Below, piece by piece: positions 11,062-22,738 of a stretch of DNA of 64,000 bases (positions are counted from its first letter, which is position 1; every line of letters starts with the position of its first letter). The stretch spans positions 235,444,666-235,508,665 of the forward strand of contig NC_080571.1 of NCBI RefSeq assembly GCF_030247185.1, read 5' to 3'. The stretch is from Malaya genurostris. Its lineage: Eukaryota; Arthropoda; Insecta; Diptera; Culicidae. The translations under genes and the position numbers were made by a program. The notes under the pieces are model-generated. The model did no database searches, had not been told where the DNA came from, and was given only the letters and a program-made list of their open reading frames with translations.

Positions 11062-11602
11062 CTCACTATTCGATTCAGTCTAGTACCTTCGAATATCCAA
11101 CAAAATCCTGTGTAAGAAGTGTTTAAGACTTGTTCAACTGTTGAAGTGTGCCTCAAAACTGGTGTATTACTTCAGCGATAACAGCGTGTGAACTTTCAGA
11201 AAAAGCCGTTCAGTGATAACCGGTGCTATTTCGGCTATCTGCACAGTTCATTTTGGTTTCGTTGCTTACGATAGCATTTATTTAATTCTACACCAGCTAG
11301 AAACAGAGCTTTAATCAGTTCTCTGGTTTTAGATTGATTCTATTACAGTTCCTAAGTTTGAAAGTTCGTAGTCCAGATGACGTTAACCCAAAGTACTGAG
11401 TCAACACTGTGCTGTTATTTTTGCTGGCAAGCAATAAAGAAGAAAATTAGTCGACGCCTGAATGATGTTTGGATGCTTGGTCATTTAGGGGCTTTGATAC
11501 CGCAAGGGTTCGACTCATCAATGCATTAGTAGTTTATATTAAACTGCTAATGCCACCTAACGGTTAATTATAAACCTCTAAGCAAACGAAAAGTTACTTC
11601 TA
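11062..11602. other. Upstream flank of the acyl-CoA synthetase gene
   Basis: This is probably the 5' leader and promoter region of the minus-strand gene. I see no convincing TATA box or initiator, and no other open frame. Confidence 0.3.
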
Positions 11603-12896
11603 AGGAGTGTATCGAAAAGTAGTTAGCAACATTGTTTATTGAATAAAAAAGCGAAAAAAAACATATTTTGACATCAGTTTTCGATATATCGTAGAAAAAT
11701 TACAGTTTTATGCATTTCACTGATTATATTGAAGAAAATCCTAGTTTCTGTGAAACGCTCGCTTTTCGAACTAGACATTCTTCATTAAATTCTGCACAGT
11801 TACTTTTGTGACTGGTGGCAGCTGTTCAGTTTTTTTGAACTCCTGCATGTTTTGGGACACTGTACCTTCCTTCCGAAAGTGCCGCTTGACAATTGCCCAA
11901 TACCTTTCAATTGGCCGAAGATCCGGGCAGTTCGGTGGGTTGAAGTCCTTTTCCACGAATTGTACATTATTTTTTGACAACCACTGTAGAACGGAGTTGG
12001 CGTAGTGGGCTGGAGCTTATTCCGGCCAGAAGAGAGGAGGACCCTAATGCTTTCTGTACAGTGGCAGCATTCTCTTCTTCAAACATTCTTCCTCGTAAAC
12101 CTTGGCGATAATTGTGCCCTTCGTGAAGAAAATCGACGACCGCAAACCACAGGTACAAATTGCTTGCCAGACCAACATCTTCTGCCCACTTTTCCATCGC
12201 CACCGTGGTGTCAGCGTCGTCCAGGTCCTGGTACACCGATTTCGTATAATATTGCGGTCCGGGCAGCGCTCGAGAGTCTTCCTTGGCGTAGGTTTCGTCG
12301 TCGATCAGAATGCATCCGTCTTTATTCTATAGAATCCGGTTATACAGTTTTCGCGCTCTTGTTTTGGCCTAAACTTGCTGTACCAGGGACTTTTTCGGCA
12401 TCTTCTGTTTCTTGTGCGTTTTCAGGGAGTTCCGAACTTTGATCCGTTGAATCATCCCGATGCTAGTGTTGAACTGCTTGGCCAAATCCCGCGTCGACGC
12501 CGATGGGTTTTTCCTGATGTACTCAACCACTTTTAAGTCCCGGCCGGGCTGGCTGGGACCCGTTTTCCTACCGGATCGGGGCAAATCCTTCATGGAAAGG
12601 GTCTTACCGAACTTCTCAATAATATTTTTGACACTGGTGTGGTGCACTTTCACCCGTTTTGCAATTTCGTTGTACGTGACACCACTTTCTGGGCACCAAG
12701 TGTGCAGAATTTTCTTTCGCGTTTCCGGATCAATTCGACTTATCATTGAAACGATAAACCGTACCGAAACCAATCGATTGCGCAGCTGTTATTGTCATGT
12801 AAACGAACATGTCACCGCAAAACACGCTGCAAAAAATTAAGCCATTTCAGAGTAATAACTGTTTGAATGTTGCTAATTACTTATCGATACACTCCT
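11603..12896 (-). mobile_element. DD37E Tc1/mariner element, full length, subfamily 1
   Basis: A 1294-bp element with inverted ends of about 28 bp (aggagtgtatcgaaaagt at the left, the complement of aggagtgtatcgataagt at the right). TA flanks both ends (11601-11602 and 12897-12898). The transposase is on the minus strand. The element at 35682..36956 shares these ends and is a second member. The family matches the ITmD37E group of mosquitoes. Confidence 0.85.
11771..12746 (-). pseudogene. DD37E mariner transposase, frameshifted
   Basis: It starts at ATG 12746 (MISRIDPETRKKIL) and shows two helix-turn-helix units: a paired-domain-like part with YNEIAKRVKVHHTSVKNI, then STRDLAKQFNTSIGMIQRI. A stop follows near 12369 (SLVQQV). 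The first catalytic aspartate lies in a DDET-type motif around 12300. The C-terminus (NPPNCPDLRPIERYWAIVKR, 11771..11980) carries the catalytic glutamate in PIE. At least two frame changes and one stop separate these parts, so no active protein is made. Confidence 0.8.
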
Positions 12897-13243
12897 TATT
12901 TACACATACTGGTACCAAAACTTTTAACCTTGTTTCTTTCGGCAATTCAGCATAGACAAGGCGTTTCGATGCAAAACGTGTAAGCTTGTTTGCGTTAAAA
13001 GGCTAGTAGGACAATAATTGAAATAGAACTTACACCGTACTCAATCGTACACAGCATTCCAATAAAAATCATTCTCAATTCTTTCATATCAAAAAGCTAC
13101 TGAATAACTGAGCGTTTCCAAAACACAAAATTATGCAAAGACGAAATTTAATATGAACGTTTTTTCAACCACAATTAAACTTCAATTCCATATACTTTTT
13201 TAGATTTAAAAATTGACCTAATATGACAGTTAGGTCATTCAAC
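12897..13243. other. Gene-free stretch, nothing recognised
   Basis: AT-rich spacer with no open frame, terminal repeat or RNA feature recognised. Confidence 0.25.
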
Positions 13244-13419
13244 TCTCAGGCCGCAGACAGAATAAACACGAGTAGCTGATCCGAGCTGGTGGATGACATT
13301 AGCAGTCCAAAAGAGGGAAGCATACTTTCAGCAAGCCAGCAAGCCCTGTTATAATGCAAGTGATAAATCTGCTCAGCTTTCCCTCTGACAACGTCCTTTT
13401 AATTTACTGTAAGTGCATT

Positions 13420-14755
13420 TAGTGATGTATTTTTTTACTCGATTAATCAAAATAATCGATTAAAAGACTAGAGTAATCGATTAACGGCAGTGCCACTTAT
13501 CGAGCTAATCGATTAATAGCAATCAATTAATCGATATCTATATCAGTTTGTAGATAACGTTTAGCCTTAGGCTGCAGACAGAGTGAGCGCGAGAAGCTGA
13601 GCCGAGCAGGTGACTGACGTTAGCAGACCAAAAGTGAGAGGCATGCTTGGATTTGCTGTAAATATATTTTCCGCTTTGATCAGCACCAAGCTCGACTCAG
13701 CTTCTCGCGCTCACTCTGTCTGCAACCTAAGGTTGAGCTCTAGGACAGGACCAGACAACTATGGATTCGTTTCCAGAGCCAGTTTTGGACCAGCTCACGG
13801 TTGGTTGAAATTGGCATAAGCAAATACACGACTTTGAAATTTATGTTTCCGCAGTGTGCAATAAAAGTGTTGTCAGAATCGCCGACATTGTTTTATTTGT
13901 TCTTAATGTGAGAGAAGATATTTTTTAGTTGATTACTGTTTGCTATAACCCACATAGCGTTTTGGCTACCTGGGCAGCCATGGCAACCAGACGGCTACCA
14001 AAATTGATTCAGTGACGGTTGTCAAATCCAATTTGACAAAACAAAGTCGCCTGTATCTAAGTTAGCCGAGCATTTTCATCTTCTCACCTTCGCTGAAAAT
14101 GTCAAAGATTTCAATGTGGAAAAATTCTGGTGGATACGGTTGTATCGTTTGAGTTGTATATCTGGCAGCGGTGAGGCAGTCGGTCACCAGAATGTCTGCC
14201 AGCCATATTTTTCCAGCTGGCAGCCATGCGTATGCGGGAATCTATAAATAAAGTAAAAATAAAGTGTCACGCAATATTTTGGTTCTAGAATCCAAGTTCT
14301 GAATTTAGTTTTAGCATACATGTTTTGAATTCTGAATATGAATGCTGAAACTGGATGTACCAGAATTATGAAGTGAAATCAGAATTTCGAATGTAAATTA
14401 AGGATATACAGTTCCAAAATCTAGTCAAGAAATCAGTTCCAGAACCCGGAATTAACATTCAGTTCCTACGTCATAGTTTTAATTTCTGAACCTGTGATCT
14501 GGATCTGAATTCTGAAACTGATTTTTTAAACAAAACTAAACCTGCATTGAAGCTCAGAATTTAGTTAGAATAGAATCCAGGTTCTGAATTCAACATTTCT
14601 AGCACATTTTCTCATATTTTTACTTGCTTTATTTATTTGGTCGATTAATTGCATTAATCGATTAGTGCGTAACAATAATCGATTATACTAATCGACTCTT
14701 TTTTTATTAATCGAAAACCTAATAATCGATTAAAACGAAAAATCAGACATCACTA
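13420..14755. mobile_element. Long-TIR element with ATCGATTA subterminal repeats
   Basis: It starts tagtgatgtatttttttac and ends with the complement of tagtgatgtctgattttt. Both ends carry several copies of taatcgatta over about 120 bp in opposite orientation. A 5-bp direct repeat gcatt flanks it (13415..13419, 14756..14760). The terminal TAGTGATG resembles hAT ends, although hAT elements normally make 8-bp duplications. The interior has no transposase; 14270..14610 is a run of degenerate ttctgaattc-type repeats. Confidence 0.55.
13565..13732. mobile_element. MITE family M1, intact copy
   Basis: A 168-bp element with inverted ends of about 44 bp and only two mismatches (ccttaggctgcagacagagt at the left, the complement of ccttaggttgcagacagagt at the right). 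It sits inside the long-TIR element 13420..14755, which itself sits inside another copy of the same MITE family. No clear target duplication was found. Confidence 0.75.
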
Positions 14756-14812
14756 GCATTACTCGCTTTGGTCAGTACCAAGTTTGGCTCCGCTTTCTCG
14801 TACTCACTCTTC

Positions 14813-15487
14813 AAATTGTAATATAAATGTTTCTTTTGTGTTGATCATCAAATAACTCGTCACTGCAATCAAATACTAAAAGATAGCTCAGACGAAAACA
14901 GTTGAATTTTTCTTTATTACTTCTTGTGAAATCTGTATTAAATTTAGTGAATCTGTAGTCTGTATTAGATCTGTATGAGGATGTAAAAATCTGTATAATA
15001 CAGATAAATCTGTATAAATGGCATCTCTGGTTACAATTCCGACCGAAACATATCAACCGATACGGGTTCAACCGATTTGGAAAGCGGCTATTTCATAGAC
15101 TTGAAATATTTCCGTCCCAATACGCAAACCGCAGCAATATTTCAACATATTTTATTGCTATAAAAGGAATAAATTGATCGATAAATATTAGGAACCCTAA
15201 TTTTTAAATTCTGTTTGGTTATAAGTTCCCACCAAATCTATTGTGCGAAATCTTGAGCTTCATAGTCTTTTAGATTATTGATAGAATATCTATAATATAC
15301 TCATTGGTCCAAGAACAAACCACCCGGACTACTTTCAACGAATTGTACTGAAATAAGTATCATTGGTGTTTGAAAATTGGCTGGTAAAATACACCTAAGT
15401 ATATCTTTTACAACAATTTTTCAGTTAAAATACTAATACGGTAGTGGAACAAAAAAACCGAAACAAAGCCATCGATTTTCATCCTAC
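14813..15487. repeat. Gene-free stretch with hAT-MITE-like end
   Basis: 14950..15034 is rich in atctgtat motifs and ends ggcatctctg. This resembles the ends (cagagat.cca) of small hAT-like MITEs also seen at 52830..53072. The left end is not clear. The rest is AT-rich with nothing recognised. Confidence 0.35.
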
Positions 15488-15500
15488 CTCAGTCAACGAG

Positions 15501-15646
15501 CCCCGACCTGGAAGGGTTCTTAGCGTCAGTAGAATCCATAGTACTAGCCATGCAATGATTCTGTACGCTAAGAATCGGCTGCGAAATCTGTTGAAACAGA
15601 AAGGCCAAATTCCACAAAAGGAATGTAATTTCAAGACTTTGCTTTG
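15501..15646 (+). repeat. tRNA-derived SINE, 5'-truncated copy
   Basis: A perfect 13-bp target duplication, ctcagtcaacgag, flanks it (15488..15500 and 15647..15659). It starts inside the tRNA-like head (ccccgacctggaagg), followed by the body (tagccatgcaatgattctgt, tctgttgaaacagaaagg) and the tail (tttcaagactttgcttt). It is one of three copies in this window; the others are 44577..44788 and 53507..53662. Confidence 0.85.
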
Positions 15647-15659
15647 CTCAGTCAACGAG

Positions 15660-17353
15660 TAAATGCATTGAAGAGTGTTGACAGAATTCGCTTTAGCAGA
15701 TAGTAAAGTGGTGAGATGGTTCTTGAAGCTCTGATAAAAATGGGTACAAAAACGTTTAAATTCAGGCCAATATAATCCCGTTAAAATATTAATGATTTCG
15801 GATTCAGGAATGAAAACAACCTTTCTTTCAATATGTTTCTGTTTTCTGATTATTGTGTCTGCAAATTGGTTTTTCAACATAATATCTTGCATCAATTAGC
15901 AATATTATCATCATCATAATCATAGTCGTCAACATCTTGCATCATTGTAGATAAACTGCTGCATAGCTAAACACATCTTCTTACATCAATATCCCTACTT
16001 TTCAATGCAATATTATCCGACCCCAGAACGCAGTGGATTTTGCCGGTAAAAACTGTAAATAAACAATCACTTCTTCCACCATATTTTCAAAACGTACATA
16101 CGCAGTTTCATGTAATCTCTGCTAGTTTCCTTTCAAGAATATCGTATCTGTTCAGCTATAGGGAATAGTGTTTTCAATCAATTGATAGCTCCTTCCGTTC
16201 CATAGCTAGTTGAATAGTTATTGGTGATCTAAAGCCTGAAAGTGCATACTATCGGGCGCAGTCATCACAAGAACTCAAATTTTTCCGGAATATTGTAACG
16301 TGATCCAATCTTTTTGTTCCGCGAGTACAAAAATTATGACGGTCAAGAGTAAGATTTGCTCGCTTCATACAAAGATGCCATCGATTTCAATTAGGTTTTA
16401 CTACTAAAATCTACTGTGATTTTCCGATGGTTACTAGCGAGAGCAGCTCAGATTCAAATCAATTGGATTGGTTCAGAACACGATTTTTGATTGCTTGGAA
16501 AATAATCCTTCATATTTTTCTTCTGTTGAATTTACTGCAATTTCTATTACTGAATATTCTAAAGTTTACGCACAATTATATAAACTGCTGGTTGTTTTGA
16601 TTTTGTTTATTATTCTCGACAATTTTTACAATCTTTTTAAATCTCTTACACAAGTCTAGTAACAATTAAATATTTTTTTCAAAATGACAAATTTTCGTTT
16701 TTCTTTCAACGCAGACCGCTTTCGGTCTCGCGAGCGACCAAAGCAATTGCCAAGAATCGTATTACTATGGGGGATATCTTATATCTACTAATAACACATC
16801 ATTTATTTTCCTTTTATCTTGCTAATAGTTACAAGGACACAAAATAACTAACGTTCCTAACTCTGTGACTGACTAATCGTTTCTCTTGTTTTACTTTTTT
16901 AAATTGGTTGCTTCAAACGCAAACGCATACGCATTAGATACTCGTTAAAAAAAAACAAACTGAAACTAGCAGATCTCATACTCATATCGACAATCTTTCT
17001 ACTGATGCTTACTTTCCCTTCTCTCTAGCATGCCTTTTTCATCTTTCAGATATAAATACAGAAAATATACATTTAACAACTGAACAACTGGACTTAGCGT
17101 AAAAAAAACAAATAATCAATAAAATTACAGGTCTCGACTGGTTTCCATGGCCTACCCGAGGGATCTTGTATTCCTGGCTGTGTCAGTATTTTTTTGCGAT
17201 CCGAGTAGGCCACCAGCAATGAAAAGACCATACAAGGAAACGTTTCATCTCTGTTTGCTGTTTTGTTATGCCTACTTTGTTTTCCACTGTCTGCACTACT
17301 TAAACACAAAATATTACCTTTTCGATTACGATTTAAAAGCTATCATCGTCTTG
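15660..17353. other. Probable 3' UTR and downstream flank of the MTUS-like gene
   Basis: No gene seen. The part next to 17353 should be the 3' UTR of the minus-strand coiled-coil gene. Several minus-strand AATAAA-type hexamers occur (plus-strand TTTATT, for example near 16802), and I cannot choose between them. Open frames here are AT-driven or antisense. Confidence 0.35.
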
Positions 17354-20017
17354 TCATACGATCGATTCGGACGGGTCTCCGTCCTCGGACCAGCTGACTT
17401 CCATGGGTGTTTCGTTACCCTCACCGGAAATTCCTCGGTTCAGACTAGCAACAATCTTCTGCATCAAAGCATCCTCCAGGGAAATGGTAGATGACCTGCG
17501 CCGCCGTCCATTGGCAGTTCCTGCCGGACACGGCTTAACATCACCACCATCTTCTTCCTCCTCTTCCTCCTCAACAACAAGTGCTTCCTGTTGACCCGCT
17601 CCGCTACCAGAGGTTCTGGATGAAGATGGACCACTGCCAGTACTTGTCGTGCTGCTAGTGCTACTACTACTGCTGCTACTACGGGCACTGCCTCTGGAGG
17701 AAAGGTCATCTGACAGGCAGGACGAGGATGAAGCTTCATCGTCTGAATTCGATCCGGAAACCAGTGCTTCCCCGGCTGCTTCCTTCGGTAACATACTATT
17801 CTTTCCGGCAAGATTTTTTCGTGAAAACTCACGCCGCTTCTTATGCGCTGGTGCCGCGTCACTTCCGGACCCGGTTAGCGCTTTTGTATCACATGTAATT
17901 AATCCACGGTTCTCTTTACTCATCTTAAAATTTGGGGTTTTGTCGCGATGAAAAAACTCTGCCGGCTGTTCGGGTGTCGCTTCCACCGGTCCAGCACCGA
18001 ACGAGCTCGTCCGGCTTCGACTGTAGGGACTATCAGCCAAGTCCCCTAAAAATTCTGTCTCCTCGATAAATAAATCCTTTCCATCTCGAAACCCAGCGAA
18101 TGATTTGCTACCGGCGCCATTTTCCATCATTCGTTCGTTCAGAAACCTTTTATGAGCGTACGGAGAGCTACTGTAAAGCGGTGGTTCCTTCCAGGATGAC
18201 GGCAAGTCAGCCATTTTGATTGGCTTCGAAACCGCTGAACTGGACGCTCCCGAGTTTGACCGAACGATCTTTTTCGGTGGCTCCGTCGTCTTGATGCTCA
18301 CCGATTTCGATCGCAATCGAGGTGTACCCGGTGAACCCATCGCATTTTTCGATGGTGACTGATCTTGCTGTTTCAAGATGGAACCAACCGAGCTCGACTG
18401 CTGGATGCCACCCCCGTTGAATGTGTGATTCAAACCGGTGGAACCGCCACATTTCTGTCGTTTCAAATCTTGTCCTCCCGCCGGTGTCGACACGTAGGAG
18501 GATCGAAATGAACCCGCCCGACGCACCATTCGTGATGCGGAGATTTCCGGTGGTTCATCGTCCATCTCCAGTACCCAAGAAACGGAATCACTCTTCTCGA
18601 CGACACCCTTGATAACGGGGGACGTAGGCGGCGAAATATCGTCCATCTCGAATACTTTATCCGAACCCACTGAACGGTTGTGCATGACCGTTTGGTTATG
18701 GTACGGATGTGTCGCCATTGATGATTGATCCATACTGGCGTTGCGCGTCGCATTCATGAAGCTAGAGTTCTCGTGGTAGCTCTTGGATAGCTCGGCATAC
18801 ACGTGCGAAAATTTCTCCGAGTTTTGCTTCAGTTTCCACTGGAGCTCCTCGTTATGCTGCGAAAGACGACTCTTCACTTTGGTTTCCTGCTTCAGGTTGT
18901 CCTGCAGTAGTTTTAGCTTTTGCTGGAGGTCTCTGAAAAAAAAACGACACGCGATGAGTACGTTGAATTAGGAACACGGAATAATTCGACTTACTTCTCC
19001 TCCTCGGTTTTGGTCTTTAGTTGCACCTGCAGATCTTCAATCCGGGATTCAAGCGCCGAGATTTTCACCAACGCTCCCGGCAATTCCTTGGCATCTCGCT
19101 CGTACTCTTGGGTCTGTTTCCGTAGCTCGGAAATCTCCCGTTGCTTCAAATCGAGCACACAACGCAAACTGTCAACTTCATCGTGTAAAATTTGCGCCTG
19201 ATTTAGATTGCTGGATGATTTGTTATTCTGCAAAGGACTCCCCAGCAGTGTATGTTCGCCATTTTGGGAACCCCGATTGTATACATCCCCGCTGTAGTCC
19301 GAACCCTGCGGTGGTTCCGACGAGTTCCGACTGTGTCGAAGAAAACTACACTCGTCCTGTGTCAGGCTAAGTTTTTCTTCCAGCTCCTGCTCCCGAGTTT
19401 TGGCAGCCCGCTGCATTTCCTCCAGCTGACGATTGAGATGTTTCAACTGTTCGGTCAAGTCCCGCTCGCGCATCGACGCGATCTGCAGCCGTTCGCTGAA
19501 CTCCAACTCACTGGAGTGTACTTTGTCTCGGAGTTCATTTTCGGTGCAGCTCAGAGCGTTTATTCGCTGCAACAATTCCATTTCGCGTGCTTTGCATTGC
19601 GCTATCTCCGCCGCAGAGCCGATCAGTTTGATTTCGAACTCTTCGGTGCAGGTGCGTACTTTTACATCGGTTTCAACCTTGGCCCGTAGCAGTTCAGCTT
19701 CAAGAGCCGCAATTCGATCGGTAGCCGTACGTTGTTGTTCGCTCAAAAAGGACTCCACTGAAAAAAAGGGTACACAGATTAGATGACCCGGTTGATGATG
19801 AAATGGGAAGCTAGTCAAAGGAGTTGTAAATACCTTTACTGATTTCACATCGATGCAGTTCTTGGAGTTCCGATTCCCGTTCGGTTGTTTCTAACAGCTG
19901 TTGTTTGAGCGATTCGCACGTGCTGCGTTCATCGTTGAGCATTGATTTGGTCTCCAGTAGGTCTTGGGTGGTCTCCTGATGGGACTTCTTGATCGTGGGA
20001 CAGGAAAAGGCATCCAG
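17354..20017 (-). CDS. MTUS1/2 (ATIP)-like coiled-coil protein, last three exons
   Basis: Exons on the minus strand are 20017..19834 (phase 0 start), 19757..18995 and 18932..17354 (stop). All have GT-AG borders and matching phases; the first two end in phases 1 and 2. Relatives of the microtubule-associated tumor suppressor family bind microtubules through this coiled coil. The diagnostic end of the coil is LRCVLDLKQREISELRK, then KSRLSQHNEELQWKLKQNSE, matching the family's NEEL.WKL segment. After the coil come about 480 residues of low complexity: Ser-rich, SP/TP-rich, an acidic run of seven Glu near 17560, and a basic NGRRRRSS. This tail is much longer than in the human proteins. The upstream exon is at 46713..47245. 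Confidence 0.85.
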
Positions 20018-21502
20018 CTGCAAGGAGAACATAAAGCAAAAGAAGAAAAAAAACAATTCGATTAGCGTCTCGGAAGTGGTTTTCGACGGGGTTTACTACA
20101 GGCCGAACCAGAAGAAAATGAAACCTTCGAAACATTGTTTTCGGTAGAGTCACGCCCGGAGGACAAATCTTGACTAAAACGAACTGAACTGAACTGAACT
20201 GAAACGAGATCAACCAGGCTGAGATCGATATTGATTCGAGATAGATGTTATTGCAACAACAGCGCGGTCCACCGACAGTTAATAATGAAACAACAATCAA
20301 TTCCGTTCCAAGTGACTGAACCATCCCCAGGCGAGGCGAGGCGAACTGTGCGTCAGAATCCGTGAACGATCTTGGTTTCTAGTTCTGTGCACTCAATCCC
20401 AGGCCCATGCTACAAACGGCTCAGATTACCCCGTCAGTATCCATACTTGAGCGGTCTATTTGTTTGATCACATTTCCTTTTCCCTCTGTGTGTGTGACTC
20501 GACATGGGGCAGATGCATTGCATACCGACAGGTGCCACGGTGAAGCTACCTGTTACTTTAAAGAAAATTTCCAAGCTATACAAGATTATCAGTCTGTTCT
20601 TTGAACGTACCGAATAAAAAAGTTTCGGAGAAAGACTGTTGCAAAAATCCAAATCATCTGTCTCATTGGTCTCATAAAAAATGTCTGACATGTGAGGGTA
20701 GTTTCAATCCCAAAAGCAGGGATCAGGGTGGGATTTAACACCGCAATAAAATTTAAACCATTTTGGGATTTCATTCCACAGTAAGATGTCAGTCTGGCGA
20801 GAAAGGATGTTTCTGAATGATGCACCAACGAGAGTGGAAAAACTGAAAAAGGCCCGATTTTATGGTCTTTCTCTGTCAAGCCAGCCAACGCCGAGCTGAT
20901 GTCGATGTGCACTGAATGATTTGCATCTCATGAATATATTTTCACGGATTGATTTTAGCAAAAGTGAAAAGAGGAAAAATTCACCACGTTTAAATGAAAT
21001 TATCAACGATCACAAGCTGCAATTTCAAAAGCAATTTCAGCCTCGTTTGGGTTTTATTTGCATTTTGGAAAAATCAAACATCGTATAGTGTTTATTGCAG
21101 GCGCCACGAACTCGTTACGTTACGGGAATTTCCCTTCCCTTTTAAAATAAAATTCAATTACGTAACGAAAAATCTGTTCGTTTTCTACCTTTAGACAGTA
21201 ATTCCACATTCTAGTAAAGAGCAAATCTAAAGACGAGGATAACTTTCGGAAAGTCCAAACAGAAAAACTTTTCAAAAATCAGAGCTGAAAATATATGTAT
21301 CATTAAATGTGAGTGTCTCTTTGTTACCAATCTTACCCCAATTTTGTTAGGTGCATAATAAATAAAAATACAAATTTTGTGAACATATATGCAGACTACA
21401 CGAGACTAGAATCGTGTTGTAGTTAAAAAATCAATTTACGACTCTTTTTGAAGTATTCAGAGTGGAGTTGGTATGGCCTAGGTTTAATTTTTCTGGGTGT
21501 AG
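20018..21502. other. Start of the giant intron, small repeats
   Basis: The minus-strand acceptor ttgcag is at 20018, with a long pyrimidine tract. A short (AACTG)n run lies at about 20180..20200. No other gene was recognised; open frames such as 20589..20912 show no motif. Confidence 0.4.
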
Positions 21503-22736
21503 TTTCGCAATGGTCCAGAACCTTTCAATTTTTATGGCTGCGTCCTGTTGTTTACACTCTTCTCTAACCACTTGCGCAGTTGTTTATTCGTTTTCATTAG
21601 TTTGTTTTGAAATGCGTGGACTTTCAGCAGAACAACGTCGAAAAATTGTGTACAAATGGTGCACAGAACGCGGACTGTCACTGAGAAAGATAGCAAAAAT
21701 GGAAGGAGTAAGTGAAAAAGCCGTGCGAAATGCAATCAGGAAGTTCGGTGAGGATAACACCATTGAGGATAAATCGAAAACGAGTCGAAAAAAAGGTCCT
21801 GCTAACCCTCAGTTGGATAAACATATACTGAAGGCGTTCGAGCAAAAGAAGGAGGTTTCAGTTCGGGATGTGGCCAAAAAAGTGATCAAATGTTCTTCGT
21901 GCTACATAACGTTTGAATCTTCAAACCTAAAAGAAGCAGAAACAACCAATACGTAGTCGGAAACAAGAAGCATCGATCAGGCCGAGGGTTCGAAAGCTGT
22001 ACAATACGATTCTTGCTGGAAATTTGAACTGCATAATCATGGACGACGAAACCTACGTGAAACTCGATTACAAATTCTTGCCGGGACCACAATATTATAC
22101 GGTACGAGAAGCACAAGTGTTAAACCAGTCCGAGACATCGATTGAAGTCGAAAAATTTGGTAAAAAAGCTATGGTCTAGCAAGCAATTTGTAGCTGCGGT
22201 AAGATTTCGAAACCCTTCATCACCACTGCTTCAATGAACAACGAAATATACATCAAGGAATGTTTACAAAAACGACTTCTAGCCATGATTCGAAGCCACA
22301 AGGATCCTGTCTTCTGGCCAGTTCTTGCTTCTTGCCACTACTCGAAATCAATGGTAGAAAGGTATACTACCAAAAATGTCCCTTTCGTCCCGAAAGACCT
22401 GAATCCACCAAATTGTCCACAACTTCGACCAATTGAGGAATTTTAGGCATTAACGAAGGCACATCTTAGGAAACATGTCTCGGCAGCCAAAACCATTCAA
22501 CAGTTCGAAAAAGATTGGAAAAAAGTGTAAAAACTTGTCGCCAAGAAGTCTGAATGAGGAAAGTTCGCAAGAAGGAGCGCCAACTAGTCGACAATGGCTA
22601 AGTAGCAAATGTTGAGAATAATATTCTATTGTTGTAGTCTAATATTATCAGTATATCGAATAAAATTTGAATATCTAATACTTGTGAATTATTTACAGCG
22701 AAATCAAAGTGCGTCCATACTTTCCAGGACAGTCTT
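21503..22736 (+). mobile_element. DD37E Tc1/mariner element, subfamily 2, left end lost
   Basis: The right end (catactttccaggacagtctt) and adjacent TA (22737-22738) match the copies at 48165..49436 and 60208..61497. Homology to those copies starts only at tttcgcaatggtcc (21503), so about 50 bp with the left terminal repeat is missing. This copy therefore cannot be cut out even if transposase were supplied. Confidence 0.8.
21612..22602 (+). pseudogene. DD37E mariner transposase, broken copy 1
   Basis: It starts MRGLSAEQRRKIVYKW, with two helix-turn-helix units (LSLRKIAKMEGVSEKAVRNA and SVRDVAKK). A deletion after VAKKV shifts the frame. Later parts are recognisable in another frame: MDDETYVKLDYK with the first catalytic aspartate, then NPPNCPQLRPIEEF with the catalytic glutamate. 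Two tryptophan codons have become TAG (near 22178 and 22443). The gene is dead. Confidence 0.8.
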
Positions 22737-22738
22737 TA

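Larger units (their letters stand above)
13244..14812. mobile_element. MITE family M1, copy split by a later insertion
   Basis: The left part (from 13244, gccgcagacagaataaacac, then gcagtccaaaagagggaagc) and the right part (14756..14812, gctttggtcagtaccaag, then ctcgtactcactct) match the two halves of the intact copy at 13565..13732. They are separated by a 1336-bp insertion at 13420..14755. The outermost right end (tgtctgcaacctaagg in the intact copy) is missing here. Confidence 0.55.

Noticed and set aside
17147..19786. Plus-strand open frames opposite the MTUS-like exons
   Set aside because: They are antisense shadows of the minus-strand coding exons, with no motif of their own; the same holds for 9027..9521 opposite the acyl-CoA synthetase.
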